NCBI RefSeq assembly: GCF_943736985.1
Contig: NZ_CALSFS010000006.1
Coordinates: forward strand, 1-64,000
Length of the DNA: 64,000 nucleotides
Source of the DNA: Clostridium sp. Marseille-Q2269
Lineage (GTDB): Bacteria; Bacillota; Clostridia; Clostridiales; Clostridiaceae
Direction: 5' to 3'
Shown: in pieces, positions 28,226-37,346 of the stretch
Position numbering within the stretch: the stretch's first letter is position 1
Layout of the letters: each line of letters opens with the position of its first letter
The notes under the pieces: generated by a model
Databases searched by the model: none
Told to the model about the DNA's origin: nothing
What the model saw: only the letters and a program-made list of their open reading frames with translations
Translations under genes and position numbers: made by a program

Positions 28226-28921
28226 ATGACTCAAGATATTTTAAATTCCCCTATCTTGGGAATACTATTGTCAATAATAGGTTTTGAAATAGGACTTTAC
28301 ATATATAGAAAAACAAAAATAGCTTTATTTAATCCACTTTTAATATGTATAGCTATAATAGTATGTATACTACTAAGTTTCAATATTAAATTGGACGATT
28401 TCAATAAAGGTGGTAGCCTTATATCATTCTTTTTAGGACCTGCTACTGTGGTACTTGCAGTGCCTTTATACAAAAAGATTGATGTAATAAAGCGTTATGC
28501 TATACCTATATTGCTAGGAGTAACTGTAGGATCTATTACTGCTATAGTTAGTATATTCTATATTTCTAAGGCTTTTGGTCTGACCAGTAAGCTATCTTAT
28601 TCATTAGTTCCAAAGTCTATAACAACACCTATAGGAATAGAGGTATCTAAATTTTTAGGTGGTATACCAGCTATTACAGTATCTGCTATTATAATAACGG
28701 GTATAATGGGTGCTGTGGTAGCCCCTATAGTATGTAAGATATTTAATATAAAAAATAATATAGCCATAGGTATTTCTATTGGAACATCATCTCATGCAAT
28801 AGGTACTACAAAGGCAATCGAAATGGGAGAAACTGAAGGTGCTATGAGTAGCTTAGCCATAGGTATAGCAGGGCTTATTACTTCTTTTTTAGCACCTATA
28901 ATAATGAAATTCTTGCATTAA
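28226..28921 (+). CDS. lrgB: LrgB/CidB family membrane protein
   Basis: A 231-residue membrane protein with about seven helices and the LrgB signature LVPKSITTPIGIEVSKFLGG and GTSSHAIGTTKAIEMGETEG. It acts with LrgA. AAGGAGG at 28212-28218 is seven bases from the ATG at 28226, which is preferred over ATG 28223 and TTG 28220. No LytSR two-component genes lie nearby, so control of the operon is unknown. Confidence 0.9.
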   Translation: MTQDILNSPILGILLSIIGFEIGLYIYRKTKIALFNPLLICIAIIVCILLSFNIKLDDFNKGGSLISFFLGPATVVLAVPLYKKIDVIKRYAIPILLGVTVGSITAIVSIFYISKAFGLTSKLSYSLVPKSITTPIGIEVSKFLGGIPAITVSAIIITGIMGAVVAPIVCKIFNIKNNIAIGISIGTSSHAIGTTKAIEMGETEGAMSSLAIGIAGLITSFLAPIIMKFLH

Positions 28922-29123
28922 TCAATAGAAATATAAAATTTATTATATTGTTATTTTAAAATAATTAATTTTTAAAAGCTTGAGCTAATTATAGTTCAAG
29001 TTTTTATTGTTGCTCTAAGTTTAAATGTAATATACTTTAAATTTAACAACGGTGTATATGTAGGCCAATTAATAGGGTAAGAAAAACTGGAATCTTTCTG
29101 ATATAATGAGATTGGTGATAAAT

Positions 29124-30029
29124 ATGAAAATTAATAGATTAGTAGAAATAATTATAATTTTACTTAATAGAAAAACCATAACATCAAAAGAATTATCACA
29201 AAGATTTAATGTGTCTCAGAGAACTATATATAGGGATATAGAAGATTTATCTAGTGCCGGTATACCTGTATATATGGTAAAAGGTAAAGGGGGAGGCATT
29301 TCTCTTTTAGAAAATTATATTTTAGACAAGACTATTCTTTCAAATGAGGAAAAAGAGAATATAATTTTTGCCCTGAAAACTTTAGGAGCTACAGAGCAGC
29401 TAAACACAAATAATACTTTAGAAAAGGTTACCAGTTTATTTGGAAATATTAGTTCTCAACATTGGTTGCAAGTGGATTTCAATGAATGGGGAAATAATAA
29501 GAGAACTGATAAAAGATTTGAAAAAATTAGATTAGCAACTATAAAACAAAGAATTTTAGAATTTAAATATGTTAATTCTAAAAATATTAGAAGCAATAGA
29601 ATGATAGAACCTTATAAAATTATTTTTAAGGGTCAATCCTGGTATTTGTTGGGGTTTTGCTGCAAAAAAAATGATTTTAGAATGTTTAAGATCACACGTA
29701 TGAAAGAAGTAAATGATATAAATATTAATTTTCAACCAAGAGATATTAGTGATTTTTTTAAAAGATATCAAGATAATAATTATTATTCTACTATTACATT
29801 AAAACTCAAGTTTAATAAGAATATGTTATATAGAATTGTTGATTATTATAATGAGGAAGAAATACTAGAACAAACAGATGGATCATATTTAGTAACAGTT
29901 GAATTTCCCTATAATGAATGGATATATTCTTATATATTATCTTATGGTAATAATGTAGAAGTTATAGAACCAACTTTTGTTAGAGAAGAAGTAAGAAAGA
30001 GGATTAAAGGAATGCTAAACATTTATTAA
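29124..30029 (+). CDS. YafY-type HTH-WYL transcription regulator
   Basis: A 301-residue regulator: an N-terminal DeoR-like winged helix (KINRLVEIIIILLNRKTITS, ELSQRFNVSQRTIYRDIEDL), a linker and a WYL ligand-binding domain (about 130-225; IEPYKIIFKGQSWYLLGFCC holds the WYL-type motif) and a C-terminal extension domain. The ATG at 29124 is chosen because the segment from an earlier ATG at 29106 (MRLVIN) lies within the GGTGAT ribosome-binding region. Such regulators usually control a neighbouring stress or enzyme gene; here the zinc-ribbon gene follows after a palindrome at 30031-30050. Confidence 0.85.
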   Translation: MKINRLVEIIIILLNRKTITSKELSQRFNVSQRTIYRDIEDLSSAGIPVYMVKGKGGGISLLENYILDKTILSNEEKENIIFALKTLGATEQLNTNNTLEKVTSLFGNISSQHWLQVDFNEWGNNKRTDKRFEKIRLATIKQRILEFKYVNSKNIRSNRMIEPYKIIFKGQSWYLLGFCCKKNDFRMFKITRMKEVNDININFQPRDISDFFKRYQDNNYYSTITLKLKFNKNMLYRIVDYYNEEEILEQTDGSYLVTVEFPYNEWIYSYILSYGNNVEVIEPTFVREEVRKRIKGMLNIY

Positions 30030-30030
30030 A

Positions 30031-30050
30031 TATGACATACAGGTGTCATA
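30031..30050. promoter_or_regulatory. palindromic operator candidate TATGACA-N6-TGTCATA
   Basis: TATGACA (30031-30037) and TGTCATA (30044-30050) flank TACAGG, between the WYL regulator stop and the zinc-ribbon gene. TGACA-type inverted repeats with a short GC-containing centre are common next to YafY/WYL regulators. The match is by eye. Confidence 0.5.
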
Positions 30051-30137
30051 TACTTTTTGATAGTATGAATACAAAGGACTTTATTAGTGTTTTTAGATAT
30101 AAGTTATGAGATATATAATAAAAGGAGTGTGTTCATC

Positions 30138-30401
30138 ATGGAAAAAATGTATTGTCAAAGTTGTGGTATGCCACTTATGAATGAAAAGGAATTTGGAATT
30201 AATAAAGATGGTAGCAAAAATAATGAATATTGTACTTATTGCTTTGAAAAAGGAGATTTTAAAGGCGATATGACAATGGAACAAATGATTGAAGTGTGTG
30301 TTCCCCATATGGTTGCAGCTAATACTAATATGAGTGAAAAAGAAGCAAGAGCTAGTTTACAACAATTTATACCTACATTAAAAAGATGGAATAATAAGTA
30401 G
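30138..30401 (+). CDS. small zinc-ribbon protein
   Basis: An 87-residue protein with two Cys pairs, CQSCGMPL (Cys6, Cys9) and CTYCFEKGDF, forming a zinc ribbon in the first 40 residues, and a helical C-terminal half (MTMEQMIEVCVPHMVAANTN, then the EKEARASLQQF segment). It belongs to the putative zinc-ribbon family often encoded beside YafY/WYL regulators; its function is unknown. The ATG at 30138 has an AAGGAG about 12 bases upstream; the earlier in-frame start at 30087 has none. It is probably controlled by the regulator upstream. Confidence 0.82.
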   Translation: MEKMYCQSCGMPLMNEKEFGINKDGSKNNEYCTYCFEKGDFKGDMTMEQMIEVCVPHMVAANTNMSEKEARASLQQFIPTLKRWNNK

Positions 30402-30422
30402 TTTAAAATAAGTTAAACATCA

Positions 30423-30480
30423 TAAAATAGATTTAATTTTTGTATTATTAGTTTTAAGATTAAACCTATTTTATTTTTAT
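30423..30480 (+). terminator. probable terminator after the zinc-ribbon gene
   Basis: AAAATAGATTTAAT pairs imperfectly with ATTAAACCTATTTT, followed by ATTTTTAT. Confidence 0.55.
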
Positions 30481-30571
30481 AGAATATTAATATTAAGGAG
30501 AAGTATAACTATAGTTGAGAAATTTTTAAATTAATTAATGTAATACATGTTAAAAAGGAGAGATAATTAAA

Positions 30572-31465
30572 TTGGAGTATATTCCTGCAAAAACTTTAAT
30601 ATCTAATTATAGCAAGGATAATTGGTGGTTTGGAATAAATTATAATATGAATATTTATAAAGGTTGTTGCCATGGATGTATTTATTGTGACTCTAGAAGT
30701 GAATGTTATGGTATAGAAAATTTTGATAGTGTAAGGGCAAAAAAAGATGCAGTACAAATTATAAAAAATCAATTGAGAAGAAAAAGGAAAAAGGGAGTTA
30801 TAGGAACAGGAGCTATGAGTGATCCTTATAATCCTTTTGAAAAAAATTTGATGCTCACAAGAAGTGCACTAGAACAAATAAATAATTTTAATTTTGGAAT
30901 AGCAATAGCTACTAAGAGTAATCTTGTAGCAAGAGATGCTGATATTTTAAAACAAATCAAAAAGCATTCACCTACATTAATAAAGATTACAATAACTACA
31001 TATGATGATGAGTTGTGTAGAAAAATTGAACCAAATGTATGTGTAACATCTAAAAGATTTCAGGCCATAAAGGAGCTTTCTAAAAATGGTATATATACAG
31101 GTATATTACTTATGCCGATTTTGCCTTTTATAAATGATAATGAAAAAAATATTATAAGTATAGTAAAACAAGCTCATGAATGTGGTGCAAAATTTATTTT
31201 TGCATATGGTATGGGATTAACTTTAAGAGGAAATCAAAGAGAATATTTTTATGAAAAATTAGTTGAACAGTTTCCAAAGTGTAATATGGTAGCAAAATAT
31301 AAAGATACCTTCGGAAATAAATATGAATGTTCATCACCTAACAATAAAAAATTGTGGAATATATTTAAAAATCAGTGCGAAAAATTGGGCATTTTATATA
31401 TAATGGAAGATATAGTTTCATCATATAAAAGGAACCCTGGTAGTAATCAACTAAGTTGGTTTTAA
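30572..31465 (+). CDS. radical SAM protein, SplB-like
   Basis: A 297-residue protein of the radical SAM superfamily. The 4Fe-4S cluster is held by Cys32, Cys36 and Cys39 in NIYKGCCHGCIYCDSRSECY (CxxxCxxC). The GTGAMSDPYNPFEKNLMLTR block and KITITTYDDELCRKIEPNV are features of the spore-photoproduct-lyase-like branch (the COG1533 group). The usual C-terminal cysteine of true spore photoproduct lyase is not clearly placed and the protein is shorter than SplB (about 340), so DNA repair is not assured. The start is TTG, 11 bases after AAGGAG. It stands alone. Confidence 0.85.
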   Translation: MEYIPAKTLISNYSKDNWWFGINYNMNIYKGCCHGCIYCDSRSECYGIENFDSVRAKKDAVQIIKNQLRRKRKKGVIGTGAMSDPYNPFEKNLMLTRSALEQINNFNFGIAIATKSNLVARDADILKQIKKHSPTLIKITITTYDDELCRKIEPNVCVTSKRFQAIKELSKNGIYTGILLMPILPFINDNEKNIISIVKQAHECGAKFIFAYGMGLTLRGNQREYFYEKLVEQFPKCNMVAKYKDTFGNKYECSSPNNKKLWNIFKNQCEKLGILYIMEDIVSSYKRNPGSNQLSWF

Positions 31466-31495
31466 AAATTGAAATAATAAAAAAACTCACTATAT

Positions 31496-31590
31496 AGTAA
31501 TTTACTTTCAATTAAAACTGTGCAATAATATAAAAATGTAAAAAACTAAAATTTTTATAATTAAAAAACAAAATAATAAAGTATAGTGAG
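31496..31590 (+). promoter_or_regulatory. leader inverted repeat covering the UPF0371 ribosome-binding site
   Basis: CTCACTATA at 31496-31504 is the exact complement of TATAGTGAG at 31582-31590, and the latter contains the GTGAGG Shine-Dalgarno of the next gene. If both are transcribed, pairing would mask the site. The transcription start is not known. Confidence 0.35.
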
Positions 31591-31598
31591 GCGTAAAT

Positions 31599-33107
31599 AT
31601 GAAAATAGGATTTGACCATGAGAAATACCTTGAAGAACAATCAAAGTACATATTAGAAAGAGTTAACAATTATGATAAACTATATTTAGAATTTGGAGGA
31701 AAACTTTTATTTGATTTACATGCAAAAAGGGTTTTACCAGGATTCGATGAAAATGCAAAAATAAAATTACTACATAAGTTAAGAGAAAAAGTAGAAATAA
31801 TTATTTGTTTATATGCAGGTGACATTGAAAGAAATAAAATAAGAGGAGATTTTGGTATTACTTATGATGTGGACGTTTTAAGACTTATTGATGATCTAAG
31901 AGAATATGAGCTTGAAGTAAACAGCGTTGTAATAACAAGATATAATGGTCAACCTGCAACTAATATATTTATAAATAAATTAGAGCGTAGAGGGATAAAG
32001 GTTTATAAGCATGAGGCTACAAAAGGATATCCAACAGATGTTGATACCATAGTAAGTGATGAAGGTTACGGTAAAAATCCATATATAGAAACAACAAAGC
32101 CTATTGTAGTTGTAACAGCTCCTGGCCCAGGAAGTGGTAAATTAGCTACTTGTCTTAGCCAACTTTATCATGAATATAAAAGAGAAAAAGTTGCAGGATA
32201 TTCAAAATTCGAAACTTTCCCAGTATGGAATGTACCTTTAAAACATCCTTTAAATATAGCTTATGAATCAGCTACAGTAGATCTTAAAGATGTTAATATG
32301 ATAGATTCTTTCCATTTTGATGCATACAACAAAGTAGCAGTAAATTATAATAGAGATATTGAAAGCTTCCCAGTACTTAAAAGAATCATAGAGAAAATAA
32401 CAGGAGAAGAATCAGTGTATAAATCTCCAACAGATATGGGAGTAAATAGGGTAGGTTTTGGTATAGTTGATGATGAAGTTGTTAAAGAGGCATCTAAACA
32501 AGAAATAATAAGAAGAGCTTTTAAAACAGCTTGCGAATACAAAAAAGGATATGTAGATAAGGAAACTTTCCATAGAGCTAAACTTATTATGGAAGAACTT
32601 AATTTAAAAGAACAAGATAGAAAGGTTGTTATACATGCAAGGGAATATGCAGCTAAATTAAAAGAAAAAACTAATAAAAGTGAAACTTGTACAGTTGTAG
32701 CTTTAGAATTAGAGGATGGAACAATATTAACAGGTAGAAGTTCTGAAATAATGGATGGAACAGCTGCTGTAATTTTGAATGCAGTTAAATATTATGCAAA
32801 TATATCTGATGATATACATCTAATATCACCAGTTATATTAGAACCAATTATAAATTTAAAGGCAAAAACTTTAGGAAGTAAAAGAACTGCCCTAAGTTGT
32901 GAAGAAGTGCTAATAGCCCTTAGTATATGTGCGGCTACAAATCCAACAGCTCAAGTAGCTATGGAAAAATTACCAATGCTAAAAGGATGTCAAGCTCATT
33001 CAACTACAATAATAAGCACCAATGAAGAACAAACTTTTAGAAAACTTGGGATAGATGTGACTTGCGATCCAGAATATGTTTCAGAAAGTCTTTATTATAA
33101 TAATTAA
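31599..33107 (+). CDS. UPF0371 (DUF1846) family protein
   Basis: A 502-residue soluble protein of the UPF0371/DUF1846 family, with the recognisable start [20 protein letters not shown], a central [20 protein letters not shown] and a nucleotide-loop-like [20 protein letters not shown] (about 171-190), then [20 protein letters not shown] near the end. It is well conserved in Firmicutes, but the activity is not established; the GPGSGK loop suggests nucleotide or phosphate binding. A terminator with arms ACCCAAA/TTTGGGT follows at 33130-33172. Confidence 0.9.
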   Translation: MKIGFDHEKYLEEQSKYILERVNNYDKLYLEFGGKLLFDLHAKRVLPGFDENAKIKLLHKLREKVEIIICLYAGDIERNKIRGDFGITYDVDVLRLIDDLREYELEVNSVVITRYNGQPATNIFINKLERRGIKVYKHEATKGYPTDVDTIVSDEGYGKNPYIETTKPIVVVTAPGPGSGKLATCLSQLYHEYKREKVAGYSKFETFPVWNVPLKHPLNIAYESATVDLKDVNMIDSFHFDAYNKVAVNYNRDIESFPVLKRIIEKITGEESVYKSPTDMGVNRVGFGIVDDEVVKEASKQEIIRRAFKTACEYKKGYVDKETFHRAKLIMEELNLKEQDRKVVIHAREYAAKLKEKTNKSETCTVVALELEDGTILTGRSSEIMDGTAAVILNAVKYYANISDDIHLISPVILEPIINLKAKTLGSKRTALSCEEVLIALSICAATNPTAQVAMEKLPMLKGCQAHSTTIISTNEEQTFRKLGIDVTCDPEYVSESLYYNN

Positions 33108-33129
33108 AATTAATACAAAATATTTATAT

Positions 33130-33172
33130 ACCCAAAGCTTATTATTTTAAATAATGAGTTTTGGGTTTTTGA
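33130..33172 (+). terminator. terminator of the UPF0371 gene
   Basis: ACCCAAAGCTTATTA pairs with ATAATGAGTTTTGGGT, followed by five T. Confidence 0.85.
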
Positions 33173-33386
33173 TTTTTTATAAATAATAATTATATGTAAA
33201 TTTAGGAGTTATTATTTAGTTACCTCTATTATAGAAAATATGGATATAGAATTTTAATTTATATAAAACATGTTAATAAATATTTAGATTAATAGATTAA
33301 TTTTATACTTAATTAAAAATTAATGTTAAATTAATAAAAATAAAATACGTATAAATAAAATATATATTAAATAAGGAGGTGAATTT

Positions 33387-33938
33387 ATGCTGGAAACAAT
33401 AATATTAGCTTTGATGATAGCAAAATTAAAAGGATATAAAATAAAATCAATTTTTAAATCATGGCATATATACCCTGCGCTATCCATTGAACTAATATAT
33501 GTAGTTGTGCAAATAAATATATTTTTACAAAACTATAGTTTAATACAATATATTAAGATATTAGAACCAATTTATATTTTTTCTTATATATTCATTATTA
33601 TAAAACATGAACAATATAGAGAAGCTATTATAGGTTCTCTATTTATTCTTATAGGTAGTGTGCTAAATAAAATTGCTATAGTAGCTAATAATGGGAAGAT
33701 GGCAGTTTTTCCTACAATATCATATTTAACAGGATATGCTAAGCCAGATGCTTTTTTAAAAGTTAATGATATACATATTTTAGGTGCCCCATATACTAAG
33801 TTCAAGTTTCTAACAGATATAATTGATACCGGATATAGTGTTATGAGTATAGGAGACATATTTATAAGATTTTTCGTATTTATTACTATTTTTAACACTA
33901 TAAAACATCTAAATAGTATAAAAAATACAAATAATTAA
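33387..33938 (+). CDS. DUF5317 family membrane protein
   Basis: A 183-residue membrane protein with about five helices and the DUF5317 hallmark NKIAIVANNGKMAVFPTISY at about residues 92-111, followed by YAKPDAFLKVNDIHILGAPY and the TKFKFLTDIID segment, then SVGD-like (SIGDIFIRFFVF). The function is unknown. AAGGAGGTG precedes the ATG. It lies just upstream of the agr1 locus in the same direction but with its own 140-base gap, so membership in that system is uncertain. Confidence 0.8.
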   Translation: MLETIILALMIAKLKGYKIKSIFKSWHIYPALSIELIYVVVQINIFLQNYSLIQYIKILEPIYIFSYIFIIIKHEQYREAIIGSLFILIGSVLNKIAIVANNGKMAVFPTISYLTGYAKPDAFLKVNDIHILGAPYTKFKFLTDIIDTGYSVMSIGDIFIRFFVFITIFNTIKHLNSIKNTNN

Positions 33939-34078
33939 CAGAATTTTTATTAATATGTATACTATTGAAAAATATATACTAAATATTACAAATGAATTTA
34001 TTTTATTTACATAATGTTAGTGATATAATTATAAAAGATTTATAAATATTTACATAATTAACAAGGGGGGAATAGAGT

Positions 34079-34564
34079 GTGTTAAGATTATCTATGGTAG
34101 AATTTGTTGCAAGAGCTATTCCCGAGGCATTTCTACTTGTTTTTGCAATTTATACATTTTCGAATACTAGAATAAATAGGAAAAACTATTTAATATCTAG
34201 TTTATTAATGGTAGGGATGATATTTATAATTAGATCTTTACCAATTAGCTACGGAATTCACACTATACTTAGTATAATGGTACTTATTTTATTAAGTTAT
34301 TTTGTAAATGGAATAGATGTGATGAAGTCAGGGAAAAGCACCATTATTACAATAATAATTCAACTTATTTGTGAAGGCGCTAATATTTTTATAATACAGC
34401 ATATTTTCAAAAAGGATATGAATTATATATTTAAAGATCCTAGATTAAAAACCATATATGGGATACCATCATTAATTATATTTGGTTGTATTATAATATT
34501 ATTTTATATTAAATTACTAAAGAGGAAAGAGATTAAGTATGATCAACGCAGAAACTCTATCTAA
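34079..34564 (+). CDS. stand-alone AgrC-like sensor membrane protein, agr1 locus
   Basis: A 161-residue protein with five or six helices and no kinase domain. The pattern IPEAFLLVFAIYTFSNT ... NYLISSLLMVGMIFIIRSLP ... ISYGIHTILSIMVLILLSYF matches the N-terminal membrane sensor part of clostridial AgrC-like kinases as I know them. The GTG start at 34079 follows a GGGGGG site; the paralogue at 40900 starts the same way. Its end overlaps agrB1 by 26 bases, so the two are coupled. Paralogues lie at 38302 and 40900. Likely role: recognising the agr peptide or acting as a membrane partner for the large sensor protein downstream. That is inference. Confidence 0.65.
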   Translation: MLRLSMVEFVARAIPEAFLLVFAIYTFSNTRINRKNYLISSLLMVGMIFIIRSLPISYGIHTILSIMVLILLSYFVNGIDVMKSGKSTIITIIIQLICEGANIFIIQHIFKKDMNYIFKDPRLKTIYGIPSLIIFGCIIILFYIKLLKRKEIKYDQRRNSI

Positions 34565-35219
34565 TAATATTGCCACAAAGGTAGCATCAGAATTAAATTT
34601 AGATAATGATAAAAAAGAAGTTATAGCTTATGGAACTTTTGCTTTTATTCAAACTATATTTTCTATATTGCTTATAATTATATTTGGATATCTAGTTAAT
34701 GTTCAGATTGAAGCATTAATAATATCATTTGTAATAAGTATATTAAGAAAATATTCAGGGGGAGTACATGCTACTTCTCCAAATAAATGTGCAGCTATAG
34801 GCACATTTATTTGCGTTGGGTTTGCTACTATATCAGTTTATTTAACAAATTTATTAATTAATTTAAATATGCTAATATTTCTAGGTATAATCATTTTTTC
34901 ATGGTCTTATTATATTATTTATAAATTGGCCCCTGTAGATTCCCCTTCTAAACCCATAAAAAAACAAAAAAAGATAAAAAAATTAAAAAAAAGGTCGATT
35001 ATAATATTGAGTATTTATTTATTTATAATATTAATAAATTATATTCTATATTATAAAATGGGAAAGGGAAAATTCATTATATATTCTTTGTGTATATGTA
35101 GTGGAGTATTATGGCAAACATTAACTCTTACATCATTGGGATATCTAATAGTTACAAAATTAGATAATTTTCTTACTTATGTAATGAATATTAAAAAGGG
35201 GGACAAAAAACATGAATAA
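34539..35219 (+). CDS. agrB1: AgrB, peptide-processing membrane protease
   Basis: A 226-residue integral membrane cysteine endopeptidase that cuts the AgrD precursor and forms the thiolactone ring. The catalytic motif RKYSGGVHATSPNKC places His77 and Cys84 at exactly the same residue numbers as in Staphylococcus aureus AgrB. The protein has the usual six hydrophobic segments and a longer Lys-rich loop (residues 143-155). It overlaps the upstream sensor-like gene by 26 bases and agrD1 by 8 bases, an arrangement that couples production of enzyme and substrate. Confidence 0.95.
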   Translation: MINAETLSNNIATKVASELNLDNDKKEVIAYGTFAFIQTIFSILLIIIFGYLVNVQIEALIISFVISILRKYSGGVHATSPNKCAAIGTFICVGFATISVYLTNLLINLNMLIFLGIIIFSWSYYIIYKLAPVDSPSKPIKKQKKIKKLKKRSIIILSIYLFIILINYILYYKMGKGKFIIYSLCICSGVLWQTLTLTSLGYLIVTKLDNFLTYVMNIKKGDKKHE

Positions 35220-35346
35220 ATTGAGCAAGAGAGCTTTGATGTTAATTGCAGCATTTACAACTCTTTTTGCATCTTTAGTAGCATCATCAGCTTGTTATTG
35301 GTGTGTATATCAACCGGAAGAACCAAAATGTTTAAGAGAAGACTAG
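35212..35346 (+). CDS. agrD1: AgrD, autoinducing peptide precursor 1
   Basis: A 44-residue precursor: amphipathic leader (MNKLSKRALMLIAAFTTLFA, then SLVASSA), core CYWCVY and acidic tail QPEEPKCLRED. In clostridial AgrD proteins the ring cysteine lies five residues before an x-QP-x-x-P tail (Clostridioides difficile: CPWII then HQPKVP). By that rule the ring here is CYWCV, starting at Cys28. The core has a second cysteine (Cys31) and the tail a third (Cys40), which is unusual. GGGGG lies in the end of agrB1, and the gene starts 8 bases before the agrB1 stop. A terminator follows at 35353. Confidence 0.92.
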   Translation: MNKLSKRALMLIAAFTTLFASLVASSACYWCVYQPEEPKCLRED

Positions 35347-35352
35347 AATGAA

Positions 35353-35380
35353 AAGATCGGTGTAACCGATCTTTCTTATT
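35353..35380 (+). terminator. hairpin after agrD1
   Basis: AAGATCGG pairs with CCGATCTT around TGTAA, followed by TCTTATT. It lies between agrD1 and the GGDEF/HD-GYP gene and may attenuate read-through. Confidence 0.75.
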
Positions 35381-35413
35381 AATAAACAATCTGTAATTAT
35401 GAGGTATACTAAT

Positions 35414-37117
35414 ATGAAAGATATGAGAAAAGATAAGCGATATCAAATAAATAATATAGTATCTATAGTAAAATTATCTTCCTTATTGCTTTCAGCTATA
35501 GCTATATTTAAATGCTTTTTTACTGGAAATAATAAGGTATTAGATTATAAAAATAATATGTCTGCTACACATATTATCTCAGTTACTACATTAATATTTT
35601 CTTTAATATATTGTACATGGACATTTTTAACGAGCAATAAATTTAAAGTAAATCATAGAAAAAGGATATATTTTGTTGAAAATATATTACTTATATTACT
35701 ATTTTCCTTTGTAGTTATAGGAACAGGTGCGTACGATAGTGAATACAAATTTTTATTTTTATTTATGATTATAATAACAACTATACAATCAGGAATGAAG
35801 CAGGGTATAATAATAGCCTGTTTAGCTTCATTAATAATATTAATTATGGACATTATTTGTGTTCCTAACCTAATAGTTAATGAATATTTTGAACAAGATT
35901 TAATATTAGCTGGGGTATTTATACTTACAGCTTGGCCGTTGGGGTTCTATGTAAAGGTGGAAAGTGAGCACATTGAAAAACTTGAAAGCTTAGTTAATAA
36001 AGATGGACTCACAGAGGTATATAATCATAGATTTTTTCATGATGCTTTAAGTAAAGAAATAGTAAGGTGTAAAAATAATAATAAAGTACTCTCTATGATA
36101 TTTATTGATATAGATTATTTTAAAAACTATAACGATCTATATGGTCATCAGAAAGGGGACGAAGTACTTAAAGCTATAGGTAAAATATTGAGAGATAATA
36201 CAAGAAAAGAAGATATAGTGGCAAGATATGGTGGAGAAGAATTTTCAATATTATTATATGATACTGAAGAGGAAGAAGCTATTAACATAGCAGAAAATAT
36301 AAGAAAAGAAATAGAATGTACCCATTTTGAAGGTGAAGAAAACCAACCTAATAGAAACTTAACTGTATCAATTGGAATATCTATATATCCACATAAAGCT
36401 AAAAATGATGTAGAACTCATTAAAAGTGCTGATGATGCTCTTTATAGAGCTAAGTTTTTTAACAAAAATAGAGTTGAAGCCTATACTTCTATTTTGGATG
36501 AACTTAAAAATGATATAGATGAAAAACATATAGATTTAGTTACTTCAATAAAAACATTAATAAGTGTAATTAATGCTAAGGACAGATATACCTATGGACA
36601 TGTTGAAAGAGTGGTTCTTTATAGTAGATTATTAGCAGATAAGCTTAAAATAGGAGAAGAGGATAAAAAAATATTAATATATGGAGCATATATGCATGAT
36701 ATAGGTAAAATAAATATTTCAAGAGAAATATTAAATAAAAAGATGGCATTAACTAAAAAAGAATGGGAAATACTAAAACAGCACCCTGTAAATGGAGTTG
36801 AAATAGTAAAGCCTGTAACCTCTCTTCATAATATTTCTGACATAATACGTCATCATCATGAAAGATATGATGGAAGAGGATATCCAGATAATCTTAACAG
36901 GGAAAACATACCTTTTCTTGCTAGAGCCTTAACAGTGGTAGATAGTTTTGATGCTATGACGTCTAATAGACCTTATAATACAAGAAAAACTTATGAAGAG
37001 GCTATTGAAGAACTAAAACAATGCAGTGGTACTCAATTCGATCCATACATAGCAGAAAAATTTATAGAAGTTATTATGGAAAATAAAGATAGTTTTGATG
37101 ACTTAAGCTTATTATAA
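35414..37117 (+). CDS. membrane diguanylate cyclase / HD-GYP phosphodiesterase
   Basis: A 567-residue protein with a six-helix membrane sensor block (1-180), a GGDEF domain (about 190-355) and an HD-GYP domain (about 370-567). The cyclase site is GGEEF (273-277) and the product-inhibition site RxxD (RKED) lies five residues before it, both intact. The phosphodiesterase has HDIGK and HHERYDGRGYP, also intact. So it can in principle make and degrade c-di-GMP. The membrane block, ending YFEQDLILAGVFILTAWPLG, is shared with the kinases at 38778 and 42264. The ATG at 35414 has GAGG eight bases upstream. It directly follows agrD1, suggesting that the agr1 signal feeds c-di-GMP. Confidence 0.9.
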   Translation: MKDMRKDKRYQINNIVSIVKLSSLLLSAIAIFKCFFTGNNKVLDYKNNMSATHIISVTTLIFSLIYCTWTFLTSNKFKVNHRKRIYFVENILLILLFSFVVIGTGAYDSEYKFLFLFMIIITTIQSGMKQGIIIACLASLIILIMDIICVPNLIVNEYFEQDLILAGVFILTAWPLGFYVKVESEHIEKLESLVNKDGLTEVYNHRFFHDALSKEIVRCKNNNKVLSMIFIDIDYFKNYNDLYGHQKGDEVLKAIGKILRDNTRKEDIVARYGGEEFSILLYDTEEEEAINIAENIRKEIECTHFEGEENQPNRNLTVSIGISIYPHKAKNDVELIKSADDALYRAKFFNKNRVEAYTSILDELKNDIDEKHIDLVTSIKTLISVINAKDRYTYGHVERVVLYSRLLADKLKIGEEDKKILIYGAYMHDIGKINISREILNKKMALTKKEWEILKQHPVNGVEIVKPVTSLHNISDIIRHHHERYDGRGYPDNLNRENIPFLARALTVVDSFDAMTSNRPYNTRKTYEEAIEELKQCSGTQFDPYIAEKFIEVIMENKDSFDDLSLL

Positions 37118-37279
37118 TATAGAGATACGTCAATTATGAAGATAAAATGAGTAATATCTATATTAATAGGGTCATTCACTTCCAATCTGAACTAATGCAA
37201 TAGAAACTACATTAAAAGATATATACAATATTTGAAAGAAATGAGTATATTTAGTATAATCTCAGGTATGTAGAGCAAT

Positions 37280-37322
37280 CCTATTAATGATGCAAAGTTT
37301 GCATCATTAATAGGTTTTTTTA
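37280..37322 (+). terminator. strong intrinsic terminator
   Basis: CCTATTAATGATGC pairs perfectly with GCATCATTAATAGG around AAAGTTT, followed by seven T. It ends the agr1/GGDEF transcript before the acetyltransferase gene. Confidence 0.92.
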
Positions 37323-37346
37323 TTATGTTAGGGAGGGCTAATACCA

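Noticed and set aside
30572-31465. Naming the radical SAM protein spore photoproduct lyase (splB)
   Set aside because: It is shorter than SplB and the specific C-terminal cysteine could not be placed, so only SplB-like is supported.
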